Below, piece by piece: positions 1 through 10,579 of a stretch of 64,000 bases of DNA. Source of the stretch: Parietaria judaica. Its lineage: Eukaryota > Streptophyta > Magnoliopsida > Rosales > Urticaceae. The DNA is taken from positions 27,932,001 through 27,996,000 of the forward strand of contig OX940860.1 of assembly GCA_954871525.1 (NCBI GenBank), in the 5' to 3' direction. Each line of letters opens with the position of its first letter. The first letter of the stretch is position 1. The notes beneath the pieces were generated by a model. The model was given only the letters and a program-made list of their open reading frames with translations. It was not told the DNA's origin and did not search any database. The position numbers and the translations under genes are program-made.

Positions 1-2711
1 ATATTGGCGTAAGATTCGGCCTCCGTCCATTTGGTGAAGAAATCTGTGACGACGAGCATGAACCTTTTTTGCCTCGCGCCGATGGGCATGGGGCCGACGA
101 TGTCCATCGACCACTTCATGAATGGATAGGGCATCGACACCACCGAGAGCTCTTCCGCCGGGCAGTTGATCGCCGGGGCGTGTCGCTGACATTTTTCACA
201 CCTTCTGGCGTGGCTGGCACAATCGGCGACCATGGTTTCCCAAAAGAAACCTTGTCGTTTAGTTTTTCTCAGCAAGGAGCGCCCGCCGGCGTGGTTCCCA
301 CATTCCCCGCTGTGGATTTCACGCATTACGTACCCGGCCTCTCGCTCGCCGAGGCACCTTAGGTAGGGTCCCACGAAGCTCCTCAGGTAGAGCTTGTCAT
401 CGAGAATGGTATATCTCGAGCTCTTGGCTTTGACCTTTCTCGCTTCCTGCGAGTCTTCGGGCAGGGTTCCTTCGAGGATATAATCCCGAAGGGGCGTCCG
501 CCAATCTTCTGCTCCGTCGTCCTCCACTACCCCTCGCTCCTCGTCTTCATCTCCATCGTCTTCGATCTCGTTGATATTGGGCTCGGCAGTCAACGTCTCT
601 TTGTTTGTTTTGGCTTTCTTTTTCACCGGGCCTTCTTCCCTCCCGATGCTTGACTTTTCCACTGTCTCGACCGTGACTGCCCTTAACTCCCCGACCTCGG
701 TTGTGGACCCCAAACTTGCCAGGGCGTCGGCGTGCGAGTTGTCTCCTCGAGTTACCTGCGTCAGGCTGAAAAAATCGAACTTTCTCGATAGAGCCCCAAC
801 GACTCCCGCATAGGCTTCCATGCGCTCGTCGTTCTTCTCATATTCCCCATTAACCTGCTTTACAATCAACTGGGAATCCGAAAAGGCGTGCAGGTTCCTG
901 GCTCCAATGGCTAATGATGACTGCATGCCGATGATGAGTGCCTCATATTCTGCTTCATTGTTGGTTGATCGGTAGGCCAGTCGGCAAGCCTTTTCCACTA
1001 CCTCCTCTATTGGAGAGGTGATCCTGATCCCTACCCCGGACCCTTGTGCCGTTGCTGACCCGTCCACTTGCAACTTCCAAATGCCAGCCTCGTTGCTTGC
1101 GTCTACTGGTTCTTTTGGCAACTCGATGAGAAAATCGGCCAGTACTTGCGACCTGAGGCTTGTCCGAAGTTTGTACTCGACGTCGTATGCGCCAAGCTTG
1201 ATTGACCACTTCGTGATTCTCCCTGAATGGTTTGGGCTGTGAATGATGGAGCGGATCGGCCTGTCTATCATGACCACGATTGTATGGCCCTGGAAGTGAT
1301 ACTTTAATTTCTCCGAAGCGTCGTATACCGCCAACGCGAGCTTCTCGATCTGTGGATATCTTGTCTCCGCATCGAGGAGTTTTCTGCTGATGTACGAGAC
1401 TGGTTTCTGCTCTCCGCCTTCTTCCCGTACGAGTACTTGGCTAATTGCATGATCGGAGACGGTGATGTATAAGTACAAAGGTTCCCCAAATTTCGGTTTT
1501 GTCATGACGGGTGGCGATGATAGATAAGCCTTTAGTGCCTGGAAAGCTTCCTCGCATTTCTCGGTCCACTCAAACTTCTTGTTCTTCTTGAGCAAATCGT
1601 AGAAAAGGAGAGTTTTGTCGGCCGAGCGCGAGATGAAGTGGTTAAGAGCCGCTATCCTTCCGGTCAACCTTTGAATTTCCCGCCGGTTTCGGGGCGATGG
1701 CATACCTTTGATTGCCTCAGTCTGCTCGGGATTAGCTTCAATTCCTCGCCGGGTAACCATATGACCCAAAAACTTCCCCGATGACATGCCGAAAGTGCAC
1801 TTCTCGGGGTTGAGCTTCATCTTGTGTGCGTTCAGGATCTCGAAGCATTCCTCTAGGTGCTCAATATGAGCTGTCGTTCTCAGGGACTTGACAACCATGT
1901 CATCGATGTATACTTCCATGTTCTTTCCGATCTGCTTGTGGAACATCTTGGTCACCAGTCTCTGGTAGGTGGCTCCGGCGTTTTTCAGTCCGAAGGGCAT
2001 GACCTTATAACAGTACGTCCCCCTTTCGCTGATGAAGGCGGTCTTCTCTTCGTCGTCCGGGTGCATTTTTATCTGATGGTACCCCGAGTAGGCGTCCATG
2101 AAGCTGAGGAGCTCGTAACCGTGCGTAGCCTCAACTAGGCGATCTATGTGCGGCATCGGGAAGCTATCTTTGGGGCACGCTTGATTTAAGTCTGTGAAAT
2201 CGACGCAGACCCGCCATTTACCGTTCTTCTTTTTGACGACGACAGTGTTTGCCAACCACTCGGGATATTTTACTTCCCGGATGGTACCCATAGAGAGTAG
2301 CTTGTCCACCTCATCGTTGATGATCTTATTCCTGTCGGGGGCCATCTTTCTCCTCTTCTGTATGACGGGTTTATGACTTGGGTCGGTGTGGAGCCGATGC
2401 GCCACCACGGACGGGTCAATCCCCGGCATATCCTCGTGAGACCAAGCGAAGCTCCTTCTGTTTCTTCTCAGAAACTCGACAAGCTGAGTCTTGATCTCTG
2501 GGTCGAGTTCTACGTCTATACCGACAGTCCGAGAAGGATCAGACTCGTCAATACAAACCTGCTCCACCGCTTCTAGCTGTGGCCCTCCGTTTCTCTCTCC
2601 GGCTGCTTGTGCTTCGACATCCTCCGTGTTAAGGATCCTGGCAGCCTCTTTGCCCCTTTTCTTCCGTTTCTCCATCCGATTTGAAACTTCGGGGATGGCC
2701 GTAGCTAATTG
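1..2711 (-). CDS. Retrotransposon pol: reverse transcriptase, RNase H and integrase (partial)
   Basis: One open frame that I translated through RT, RNase H and into integrase without finding a stop; it leaves the window at base 1, so it has no end here. RT spans roughly 2400-1600, with the active-site YIDD codons at 1899-1910. RNase H follows: a VDGSA motif near 1050-1070 (first catalytic Asp) and NNEAEYEAL near 940-967 (catalytic Glu). After an acidic linker, an integrase HHCC-type zinc finger lies near 190-330 and the start of the catalytic core (VVTDFFTKW) near 10-55. The frame is preceded directly by an in-frame TAG at 2712-2714 that separates it from protease. It would copy the element's RNA into DNA and integrate it in the nucleus, if expressed. 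Confidence 0.92.
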
Positions 2712-3294
2712 CTATAAGCTCGAGGGTTTTCCCCTCTCCGTGATTCCGGCGGCCTTCTCCTCGACCATTGATCTGTGGTGCATCATGTAGCAGATCCGGT
2801 AAGCATCTCTGCTTCCTTTGATTTCTTCGATCTCTCCGTGTTTACCCGGGAACTTGATGCACTGGTGGTATGTTGATGGGATGGCCCTCATCGAATGGAT
2901 CCATGGCCTTCCTAGGATGACGTTAAAAAGCGACGGGACGTTCAGCACCATGAACTCCGTCATCCTATTGATGCTCTTTACATAGACAGGGAGGTGGACC
3001 GTTCCCATTGAGATAGCGACGTCTCCATTGAAACCGGACACCTTGCAAGGACATCCCCCGATGATGAGAGAAAATGACGTCAACCGAACTCCCATTATCG
3101 ACAAGGATTCGGCAAACTTCACATCCGCCGATATTGAGCTCGAGGACCAACACATCGTCGTGCAGCTCGGCGCAGTCCTCGTTTTCCACGAATTCTATTT
3201 TTGCACTTGTGCCACTCATCATTGCATCTCCCTGGTCATGCTTTTTGCCTCTCCGCTGGTAGGCTTTGATGCTATTGACGGAGTCTTCACATAG
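2712..3294 (-). pseudogene. Retroviral-type aspartic protease region, shifted and probably deleted
   Basis: The aspartic protease signature ILVDNGSSVDVIF is clear, with the catalytic Asp codon at 3097-3099. It is in the same frame as gag, separated from gag only by a TGA at 3295-3297. Just after the signature the similarity jumps to another frame, which continues with GFNGDVAISMG and NVILGRPWIHSM near 3045-2880, both typical of the end of this domain in plant gypsy elements, and ends at TAG 2712-2714. About 20 residues normally found between the two parts seem to be missing, so I read this as a deletion with a frame change and call the protease inactive. An assembly error is the alternative. 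Confidence 0.8.
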
Positions 3295-5108
3295 TCACGA
3301 TCCGCCCATTATCAGCTCGATTCTAGTCCTCGAAACCGGTCGCGTATCTTCAGCGTGTCCTGCGGGTGCTGGCTCTATTGCTAAATTTCTCTTCGCGCCG
3401 CCTTGAGTTCCTCCTCCGTTCCGCGCTGGGCCTGGCGACCGGTTCTGCCATGTCCGATTGCCATTGTTCCAAGGCTCGGGAGGGTAGTAGGCGAGGTCCT
3501 TGATTTCCCCCTGCGCGTATCTTCTTTGGTGCTCTCTTTTGAGCATGGCGCATTCCTCGGTGGCGTGGCCGCGGTAGTTATCGTAAGTACAGAACTTACT
3601 CATATCCTTCGGCCAAGTCTTCCTCTCGAAATTTCCCCGTCCTCCGGAGAATCCTCCTCGTCCTTTTCCTCGGTCTCCGGAGAATCCTCCTTGGTTTCCG
3701 GGGTATTCTCCTCGCGGCTGAATGTCGGAGAAGTCTCTTCGCGGCTGATTTCCTCCGGAGAATCCCCTTTGGTCTTCGGGGTATTCTCCTCGCTGCTGAT
3801 CGTCGGAGAAATCTCTTCGCGGCTGATTTCTTGGACGGTCGTCGCCACTCTCCTTCTCGTCGCCGCTGTCCTTTTTGTCTACTTGGTAGACTCCTCGTCT
3901 CGGGGCTTCGCGAGCGCGCCGTTCGTCAGAATCTCCTCTTTCTCCATCATCTCCTCTTTTCTGCCGTGGGACATCTCTGTCGTCTTGGTTATCTTTTTTT
4001 TCAGACTTCCCTTTGCTTCTACTTTCGTGGGTCTTCTTCTGGGCTAACACTTCTTCCTCTATTTCCATAAAAAGCGTCGCTCTATGGAGGGCGTCTTCGA
4101 TCCTCGTCGGCCGCATCTTAATCAGCTCCTCGTGGAAAGAAGCTGAATACCACAATCCGTGTCGAAGGGCCTGGATTGCGACGACATCGTCGAGTCCCGG
4201 GACTCTGACCATCACGTCCTTGAATCTTCTGATGTACGCCCGGAGAGGCTCGTTTTCCCCTTGGGAGAGTTTCCACAAGGTTGTGACTGTTGCTTCGTTT
4301 TGCACATACATCGAATAATGCCGTAGGAAACATGCGATGAGCTCATCCGAATCGTTGATGGTCCCTGGTGGTAGCTTCCCAAACCAATCGCTGGCGGGAC
4401 CCTGCAGACTTTCGACGAAGAGGCAGCAAAGAATTGCTTCCAGCTTCATCTCTTCCCCCCCCCCCCCCCCCCGAGGCACTCCGTCGCGATCCGGAAACTT
4501 CTGACATGAGTGTTTGGATCCGACGTACCCTTGTAATGCGAGATCCTGACCTTTGGCAGCTCGCCTAGCTCTACGCCGCGGATTCTCGGCGAGAATGGGG
4601 TGATCCTGGCCTCTTTGACCAGCCTGTCGATCTCGGGTGCTGCGCTCGTTGCTCTATGCACCTGGGAGGTCACGTCTCCCATTCTGGCCTCCATGCTTGA
4701 GGACATTTCTCTCATCGCCTTCCGAACTTCCTCCTGGATCGTTGCCGCTACATTGATTGTCGCGGAAGAGCTCGTCGTAGCCGGCGGAGTGGCATTGGTG
4801 GCACCGAATAGGTCCCGGATGATCGGCTGCGCTCGCGGCGTCGGGGTTCCCTGCTCCGCGCCAAGCACGGCTGAGCCACCTCCTGAAGGTCCGGCAATCG
4901 CGTTCTCCGGGTTCTCCCTTCTTCGGTTGGCGGTGGCGCTTTCTAGGAGATCCGTGAGTTGCCTGTTTCTCGCCGCCTGTTCGTCCGCCTTCCTGACTGC
5001 TTCTTCTATCCTTCTCATGGCTTCGGCTAATTGTTGCTGGAGCCCTTCCGTGGTGAGGGATTGGGTGTCGCCCTCTATGTTGCTGATCGTGGCGTCGTTC
5101 GATGACAT
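3295..5108 (-). pseudogene. Retrotransposon gag, split by a frame shift in a G-run
   Basis: The start ATG is at 5108, only 67 bases after the LTR. The first 200 residues are polar and predicted coiled-coil (AEAMRRIEEAVRKADEQ), then capsid-like sequence begins (SHYKGTSDPNTHVRSF). The frame breaks in a run of 18 C on the plus strand (4455-4472, G in the mRNA). The rest of capsid follows in another frame (EEMKLEAILCCLFVESL, RAYIRRFKDVMVRVPGL), then an Arg/Asp-rich stretch, two copies of a ~25-residue Gly/Arg/Phe repeat, and a degenerate zinc knuckle (CTYDNYRGHATEEC) in which the second Cys/His is Asp. It ends at TGA 3295-3297. Gag would form the particle and bind the RNA. Identity is sure; whether the G-run shift is real is not. 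Confidence 0.88.
4455..4472. repeat. Homopolymer run of 18 C inside gag
   Basis: Eighteen consecutive C on the plus strand. The gag frame upstream and downstream differ by one position across it, so a length change here separates the two halves of gag. Homopolymers are prone to slippage and to sequencing error. Confidence 0.95.
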
Positions 5109-5155
5109 GCTTGCTCCTTCGGATTCCTGGCTGTGAGTTAGAAAGAAAACCCTTG

Positions 5156-5175
5156 CCCCTCGGTGGGCGCCAAAC
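5156..5175 (-). other. Primer-binding site of the gypsy element
   Basis: Immediately inside the LTR the minus strand reads gtttggcgcccaccgaggg. Plant Tat-type elements carry a very similar tggcgcccaccg primer-binding site, complementary to the 3' end of a tRNA. Its position directly after the LTR end fixes that border. Confidence 0.85.
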
Positions 5176-5491
5176 TGTAGAGGGCGATTTTCACCGCCCT
5201 TTTCCAGTCACAAGAATAATCAAATGAACACAATAATAGTATGAACACGAATATTCCTGATTTATTATATTCCCGAAAGGACTCGGTTTCTCCCGTTTAT
5301 TAGCTGGACATTCGAAGTATGATGAACAAAAATACGACGACGCTCTCTAATCTCAATATAATCAGATTACAATAGATCGGTACTCAAAAAGTACAAAGGA
5401 ATCTCTTTAAAATTGGCGTTTCTTTCTCTCGTTTCTTTTTCTAAGAACTAGTTTTTTTAGAAATCCTCTCTATTTTATGAGGCTTCTCTTG

Positions 5492-5501
5492 CCTTTTATA
5501 G
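5492..5501 (-). promoter_or_regulatory. TATA box of the LTR promoter
   Basis: The minus strand reads ctataaaagg in the middle of the LTR, about 320 bases before its end and after the repeat block, which fits a U3/R border. No other TATA-like site in the LTR is as good. Confidence 0.65.
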
Positions 5502-5617
5502 AGTTTCTCCTTTGTCCACTTCTCGGCTTTCTCCTTTCATCATTCGTTTTCTCCAGTCCTTTTTGGGAAAGCAGGGCAGATTTCTGCTTTATATCGCATC
5601 CGAGCAGACTGTCATTT

Positions 5618-5905
5618 GGGTAGGTGGGCCTCATTAAATGCACATCTCTTCAGCCGTCATTGGGCCCTGCGCCTCGTCACTGATGCTTCTTATCGGGTAG
5701 GTGGGCTTCATTAAATGCACATCTCTTCAGCCGTCATTGGGCCCTGCGCCTCGTCGCTGATGCTTCTTATCGGGTAGGTGGGCTTCATTAAATGCACATC
5801 TCTTCAGCCGTCATTGGGCCCTGCGCCTCGTCGCTGATGCTTCTTATCGGGTAGGTGGGCTTCATTAAATGCACATCTCTTCAGCCGTCATATGGCCATG
5901 CGCTG
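5618..5905. repeat. 77-bp tandem repeat in the LTR, 3 units plus a partial
   Basis: Units start with gggtaggtggg at 5618, 5695, 5772 and 5849, an exact 77-base period. Units 1-3 are nearly identical; the fourth stops being similar near 5890. The block lies upstream of the LTR TATA box (minus strand), where repeated promoter elements are often found in LTRs. Confidence 0.95.
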
Positions 5906-6142
5906 ATCATCATGACGAAAATTCCTCGAGACGAGCGTGATGGGCCGCTTTATCGCAACTTAACTTCCTCGGGGATAATCCTCGTCGGGGATGGGCCCTC
6001 GAGTGATGAACCTCCTTGGGGATAATCCTCATCGGGGATGGGTCCTCGAGCGATGAACTTCTTTGTTGCTTTTCATGTCGTTTGTGGGAAATACGACACG
6101 AAAAGTGTTGAGAGGGGGATTTGACCAAATCCGACCTCAACA

Positions 6143-6677
6143 ATGATCTAAGTGAACTTACCAGAATGTATTTGCTCTATGATTGGTATAGCGTGGACAA
6201 ATATCCCACTGCCCCTGCCCCACAACCCCAAGCCACCGGTCCAATCCTCCTGGCATGCGACCCAGCATGGTTGGAGGCTCTAAAACCACGAACCCCAGGG
6301 AACCTCAGTCTCGCAATCAACAAGAACACGCGTGGCATAGCCGCATGTCAAGATCGTCGATGTTAAGTGACCGAAGACTCTGATTATCCATGTGAAGCCG
6401 CGTAAGACTACAAATAGGTTCCATAAAGCTCTGGATTAAACCACGGACAGTGTTGCGATAACGAATAACATAAATACATGTTTCACTTTACTTACTGATT
6501 TGGATGAATTTTGAGGTTTCACTCTACTTACTGATTTGGTTTGGATGAATTTTGAGGTTTCACTTTATGTACTGATTTGGGTTGGATGAATTTTGTGGTT
6601 TCACTTTACTTACTGAGTTGGATTGGATGAATTTTACGAATGTTGAGACAAAGTGTTTTGGAACTTGTACCTTACAG
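6143..6677. other. Flank of the gypsy insertion, no recognised gene
   Basis: A short open stretch at about 6160-6366 (+) codes for Pro-rich sequence (PTAPAPQPQATGPILLA) and ends in TAA; I do not recognise it and it could be a chance frame or the tail of a gene hit by the gypsy element. A short tandem repeat occupies 6480-6640. Confidence 0.3.
6480..6640. repeat. Tandem repeat, ~41-bp period, 4 copies
   Basis: The phrase tttcactttacttactgatt followed by ggatgaattttgag recurs at 6481, 6517, 6558 and 6599, spacing 36, 41 and 41 bases. No coding or structural role is visible. Confidence 0.9.
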
Positions 6678-6887
6678 CAGGGCCGGCCCAACCTATGGGT
6701 GAGTTGGGCGGTCGCCCAAGGTCCCTTTTAGAGTAGTCTATTAGAGCGTTGTATAAATTTTGTTACATCGTATAGCTCCTGCAATACCGTAATACAATAG
6801 CTCCTTCAATATTGTACTGCAAGCTCTAAAAAAAAGTCTCATATTAATGATTCGCCCAAGGCCCCGAAAAGGGTTGGGCCAACTCTT
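6678..6887. mobile_element. hAT-type MITE, 210 bp
   Basis: Flanked by an exact 8-bp duplication ccttacag (6670-6677 and 6888-6895), the size made by hAT elements. The left end is CAGGGCCGGCCCAACC, and the right end read inward is AAGAGTTGGCCCAACC, so the inverted ends are imperfect. It has no coding capacity and must have moved by a transposase made elsewhere. Confidence 0.85.
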
Positions 6888-7826
6888 CCTTACAGTTAGA
6901 GAGAGTTGGGATCAATGTTGTGAAGCTCTCTAGAAGAAGATAAAGACGTGGAAGACATACAGAAACTTATATATACCTAATACATGTAATGTTTTGGAAC
7001 TTTTACCTTAAAATTAAACTTGGGATCAATGTTGTAAAGTCAGATCACTACGTTTTAAGAAGATTATGAATATCGTTACCAAACACAACGTGAAAGCAAT
7101 GAAGAACACATGCGATGTTTTGGTAACGCGGTTCGATACCTATCTACGTCTGCGGGGCACTCACCCATATTAATCACCAATAATGTTTACAAGCACCAAT
7201 TACAATCAATAGTAAAATAGCTAAAAGAAAAGGCCTCCCCCTGAAACTATAGCTGGTAGAACAGCTTGGTCTTGAAACGGTGATGGAGTCACGACTTGTG
7301 ACGGTGGTCACTTCCCTCTTGGAACTCGGACTCAGCAAGATTCCCTTGCTATATGTCGAAATTAGACTGGCACAATCAGTTCGGTTCTCTGTAACAGAGT
7401 CGACGCCTCTCCTGAGGTATGATATTCGATGATAAAACATCGTTTGGTGAAAGTTGATAACCTTGATGAATACTGAAGGCAAGGTTATTAAAGTGAACTG
7501 AGACGTAATCTTCATATTTATATCAACCCTAGATGCCTCTTAAGGATTCGCGACTGCCAAGAGGTTGTTCCACAATCCACGCAGCTTATTCACAAACAGA
7601 TAGGAGGCTTTTGTGCTATTCCAAAGAGGTTAAAAAAGATGTGAAAATAAATCAATCCAGAATAATGAAATAATAGAAATCCTTAACCTTCTTTGTACTC
7701 GCAAGTTTCTGCGCATTCACAACTGTAGTCACAGTTGTGATTGTAACTAAGACAATAATTAATTAATGTAGTAGTTACAGTTGTAGCTAACAAAATAGCC
7801 AATCACAAACGATGTGAACTTGGTTC
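6888..7826 (-). other. Possible LTR-like remnant of a copia-type element
   Basis: On the minus strand a TATA-like tgatataaatatgaag near 7505 is followed, near 7170-7130, by gtgccccgcagacgtagataggtatcgaacc-type wording, which is typical of the R/U5 part of many plant copia LTRs. I cannot find paired LTR borders or a target duplication, so this is a guess. A 113-residue open frame (7174-7515, minus) overlaps it and looks non-coding. The phrase ttgggatcaatgttgt occurs twice (6907 and 7020). Confidence 0.3.
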
Positions 7827-8246
7827 TTAAAATGTGTTATTAAGTACAATTGATCGCAGCGCCCTAACTAACGACGTGGAGGGTAATTTTTTCGGTGATG
7901 GGAGCTGAAAACTCGGTAAAAAGGCAGTGGCGTAGTGGTAATTGGTAACTCCGACGGCTGTGACCTCAACAGACCGGTTTCCTTGGACGACATCGACGGA
8001 GGCGTTCGAGATCGGACCTGTCCAGAGATGCTGAAGCATGTCCCTCGCTTGAAGCCTTCCGAACTCGACGTCTGATCGTTGAACACGGTTTAAAGCAAAA
8101 GAAAGGGCGCATAAACCGGGACGGGAAAGAAAAAACGGGTTCTTTGCATCCCTCCATACCTGCGTTCTTGTAATTCCAGGCGAGAGATGTTTCCCGAAGC
8201 TCGAAGCGGGATTGAGGTGTTCTCTCAGTGAAGTACTCGAGAACAA
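7827..8246 (-). other. Unassigned GC-richer stretch with overlapping open frames
   Basis: Base composition is less AT-rich than the surroundings and all three minus frames stay open for 60-139 residues, as in a decayed coding exon. A 139-residue frame runs from 8246 to 7827. None of the translations matches a family I know, and no splice pattern convinces me. It may be an exon of a lost gene or chance. Confidence 0.2.
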
Positions 8247-8722
8247 GAGTTTTTTAATTGAAGAAAATAATTTTGATTTTTTTTTTCTTGAATGTTTTAA
8301 ATGTTCTTCAGGTTTTTTATTTTTTTATTTTTTTTAATTTTTTAATTTTTATACTTTGTATCATGTAATTACATGCAAATAAAACAGTACTCCATATATC
8401 ATAAGAAGAGTTTTTTCTTTTCAACAGTGCAAATATATGTATATATATATATATTTATTATAAAGATACACGATCATAAGGTTACAGGACAGCTACCTAA
8501 ATTAGCTTATAAACTATCACAAAATTGAGAATCTCTTCTTAACTTTAGCTTTACCTCTCCGTATAAATTAAATACTAATCCAAAAATAAATCAATTTCAG
8601 CAAACTTACTGAAATTGCAATATAGTGCTGAACACTAAATGAACTCACAAGCCATTTAGGTTTCCCTAGATCTTCTCGATCCCGTGTGGATTAACGATGG
8701 AGTTTCTCTCAGCTCGGATTCA
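8247..8722. other. AT-rich spacer
   Basis: Runs of T and a short (TA)n at 8440. It is the 3' flank of the MATE fragment. No gene seen. Confidence 0.5.
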
Positions 8723-9263
8723 TCAGTTTAAATCCAATGGATCCACCGCTGAATCGTAGACTCTTTCGGTTGCTTTCTTCGCCTAATAGCATATATCGAT
8801 TCAAATCTGATCACAAAAATAAATTGACAGTAAAATAAGAGAAGGGGGAGGGAGAGAAAGAGAGATTACCTCTTGATCCCAATTTGTTCCGATGGTGATA
8901 ATCATAAGAGCTAACACTTGTACCACGAGCGCGCAAATTAACCCCAACCATAGACCCTACTCCGAAAACGAAAAAATTTGACTTCACATAAATATTCACT
9001 ATGTATGTAACCGGGGTTAAAACCTTTGTTTCTTCTTCTTTCAAAACCCGGACCCGCATTCCGGTTTTGAAAAATAAAAACCGGATTTTTTAAATTATAA
9101 ACTGGGTTTCTGCTGCATTTTGAAATTTGAGAAAAGAAGGGGTAGAGGAAATTACCTTTCCGCCCACATGCAAGACAAAAGCCAAGGCACACGCAGTCGG
9201 AATTCCGACCACATAGTAGGCTCCAAGGTTCACATATGCTCCAATCTTCTGCCATCCAATCCG
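8723..9263 (-). pseudogene. MATE efflux transporter, 3'-end fragment (last three exons)
   Basis: Three exons splice cleanly by GT-AG: 9263-9156, 8956-8870 and 8782-8723. They encode IGWQKIGAYVNLGAYYVVG, then GLWLGLICALVVQV with IGTNWDQE, then AKKATERVYDS and a stop. These are the eleventh and twelfth membrane segments and cytosolic tail of plant MATE (DTX) drug/toxin exporters, which exchange organic cations or flavonoids for protons at the plasma membrane or tonoplast. Upstream of the first exon the frame meets TAA and there is no acceptor, and the remaining ~400 residues of a usual ~480-residue transporter are absent. It is therefore a truncated relic, lying 180 bases past the end of the GT61 gene on the same strand. 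Confidence 0.85.
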
Positions 9264-10579
9264 TTACTATTCAAGAACTATTTTTAGTATAAAAAAAAAT
9301 CTGTAATTTAAGAGAATATGCTTTGCTCCATATAAGTTTCTCTAACCAACAAATTAAGAGATAGTACACATAAGTATACAATAAAAAAAAATCAAAGAAG
9401 AAAAAACTAAATACAAGCAAAACAAACACAAAATTCTACAAGCTTAATTACCATGAAGGAGCTTTAGGGCTTTTACCAAAGTAGGTTTGAACCTTTTTAC
9501 ATCAATACTCACATTTTGCTTTTCTATATATAGGGACTTATTAAAGGAAGCCCAATCTTGACTCTTTAGTGAATGAAAGTCAGTGAAAACTGTATGGTCA
9601 ATGGGGTATTGTTTGGATGTGCTTTCCGCTTTTGATATCTTGTACTCCAAGTAATGTAAATTCATATTTATCGACGGCTTACCGAAGAACTCTTTGGCTA
9701 TCTAATCAAAATCGCCAAAAGGAACAACCTGAATGAACACAGCATTATCGGGAAGGAAAACAATATTGGCAAGCCCGGCCCCGTGAGTCACTCCCATCAG
9801 CACGTCACACGAATTAACCGTCTTCGAGACTCTTTTAAGGGTTGAATTCGGTTCGGCGATAGTTACCTTATACCCCAAGTTTCTCGCCATTGCCTTGATT
9901 TCCCTCTCGTTTTCAAAGGTTTTTGTTCTTTTCCGAGATACGATCAGGAGATGGGGTTTCTTGTTACGCAAGGTATCGCCGACCCCAATGATCTTAGCCC
10001 TGTTTAGTGCGTATGCGCTTATGAGAAAAACCCGGAATTCATTAAGCGAAGGCGAGTGCTTTTTTGCATCGATGTTTGTTCCTTTAGGGTTTCTCTTTAG
10101 ACCGATTATCGCACTGGGGAAGCAATGGACTTGTTGGTCCTCTTTGTAGATGTCAATAGGCTCGTACCTGGAGAGGTCTTTGAGTACCTTTCGGAACTTT
10201 GCGATGAAACTCGGATTATAATCAGTGATAAGAAACTTATCCTCTCCATTGAATTTTCTTGTGGTTATGAACAAAGGGATGAGCACGTCGACGAAGTCGT
10301 GGAAGTTGTTTCCGACGTACCCTCCGAGCGAAAACAGCACGGCAAGAACGTCATTTTTGGTACATTTTAGAATTTCACGGAGACTCTCAGGCGGTCTAGG
10401 TATCATTGACCATGGGCTGACTTTTTTCATGGAAATTTGGTCTTGTTTTCTTGCATAAGGTCTTATGGTTGTGGTCAACATGGTGTTGAGTTTTTGCAAA
10501 GGCGAAACAGCAAAAACAACCGAGGAGGAATTCGCGTCAATCACGACTTTCGATCCGATCTCACAAACACTACTACAAA

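Larger units (their letters stand above)
1..6142 (-). mobile_element. Ty3/gypsy LTR retrotransposon (Tat-like), 5' LTR to integrase, cut by window edge
   Basis: Read on the minus strand the order is LTR (6142-5176), primer-binding site, gag, protease, reverse transcriptase, RNase H and integrase, which is the Ty3/gypsy order. The RT carries a YIDDM motif and the gag, protease and RT wording resembles the plant Tat/Ogre/Athila branch; the lineage is inference from memory of these families. The 3' part of integrase and the 3' LTR lie left of base 1. The 5 bases outside the LTR are atgat (6143-6147) and should recur beyond the other LTR as the target duplication. Coding capacity is damaged: a G-run frameshift in gag, a shift with missing residues in protease, and two in-frame stops. 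Confidence 0.93.
5176..6142 (-). repeat. 5' LTR, 967 bp
   Basis: On the minus strand it begins TGTTGAGG and ends CCCTCTACA, giving TG...CA borders with short imperfect inverted ends. It is followed by the primer-binding site. It holds a TATA box, a 77-bp tandem repeat and a shorter duplicated GC-rich stretch (5967-6055, about 44-bp period, with ggggataatcctcrtcgggg). Confidence 0.9.

Noticed and set aside
2965..3222. Separate 85-residue gene
   Set aside because: It is the first part of the protease in the gag frame.
3403..4047. 214-residue plus-strand open frame
   Set aside because: It is the complement of the Ser/Arg/Asp-rich part of gag; its Ser/Val-rich composition follows from that.
4600..5136. 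178-residue plus-strand open frame
   Set aside because: Antisense of the gag N-terminus and without family likeness.
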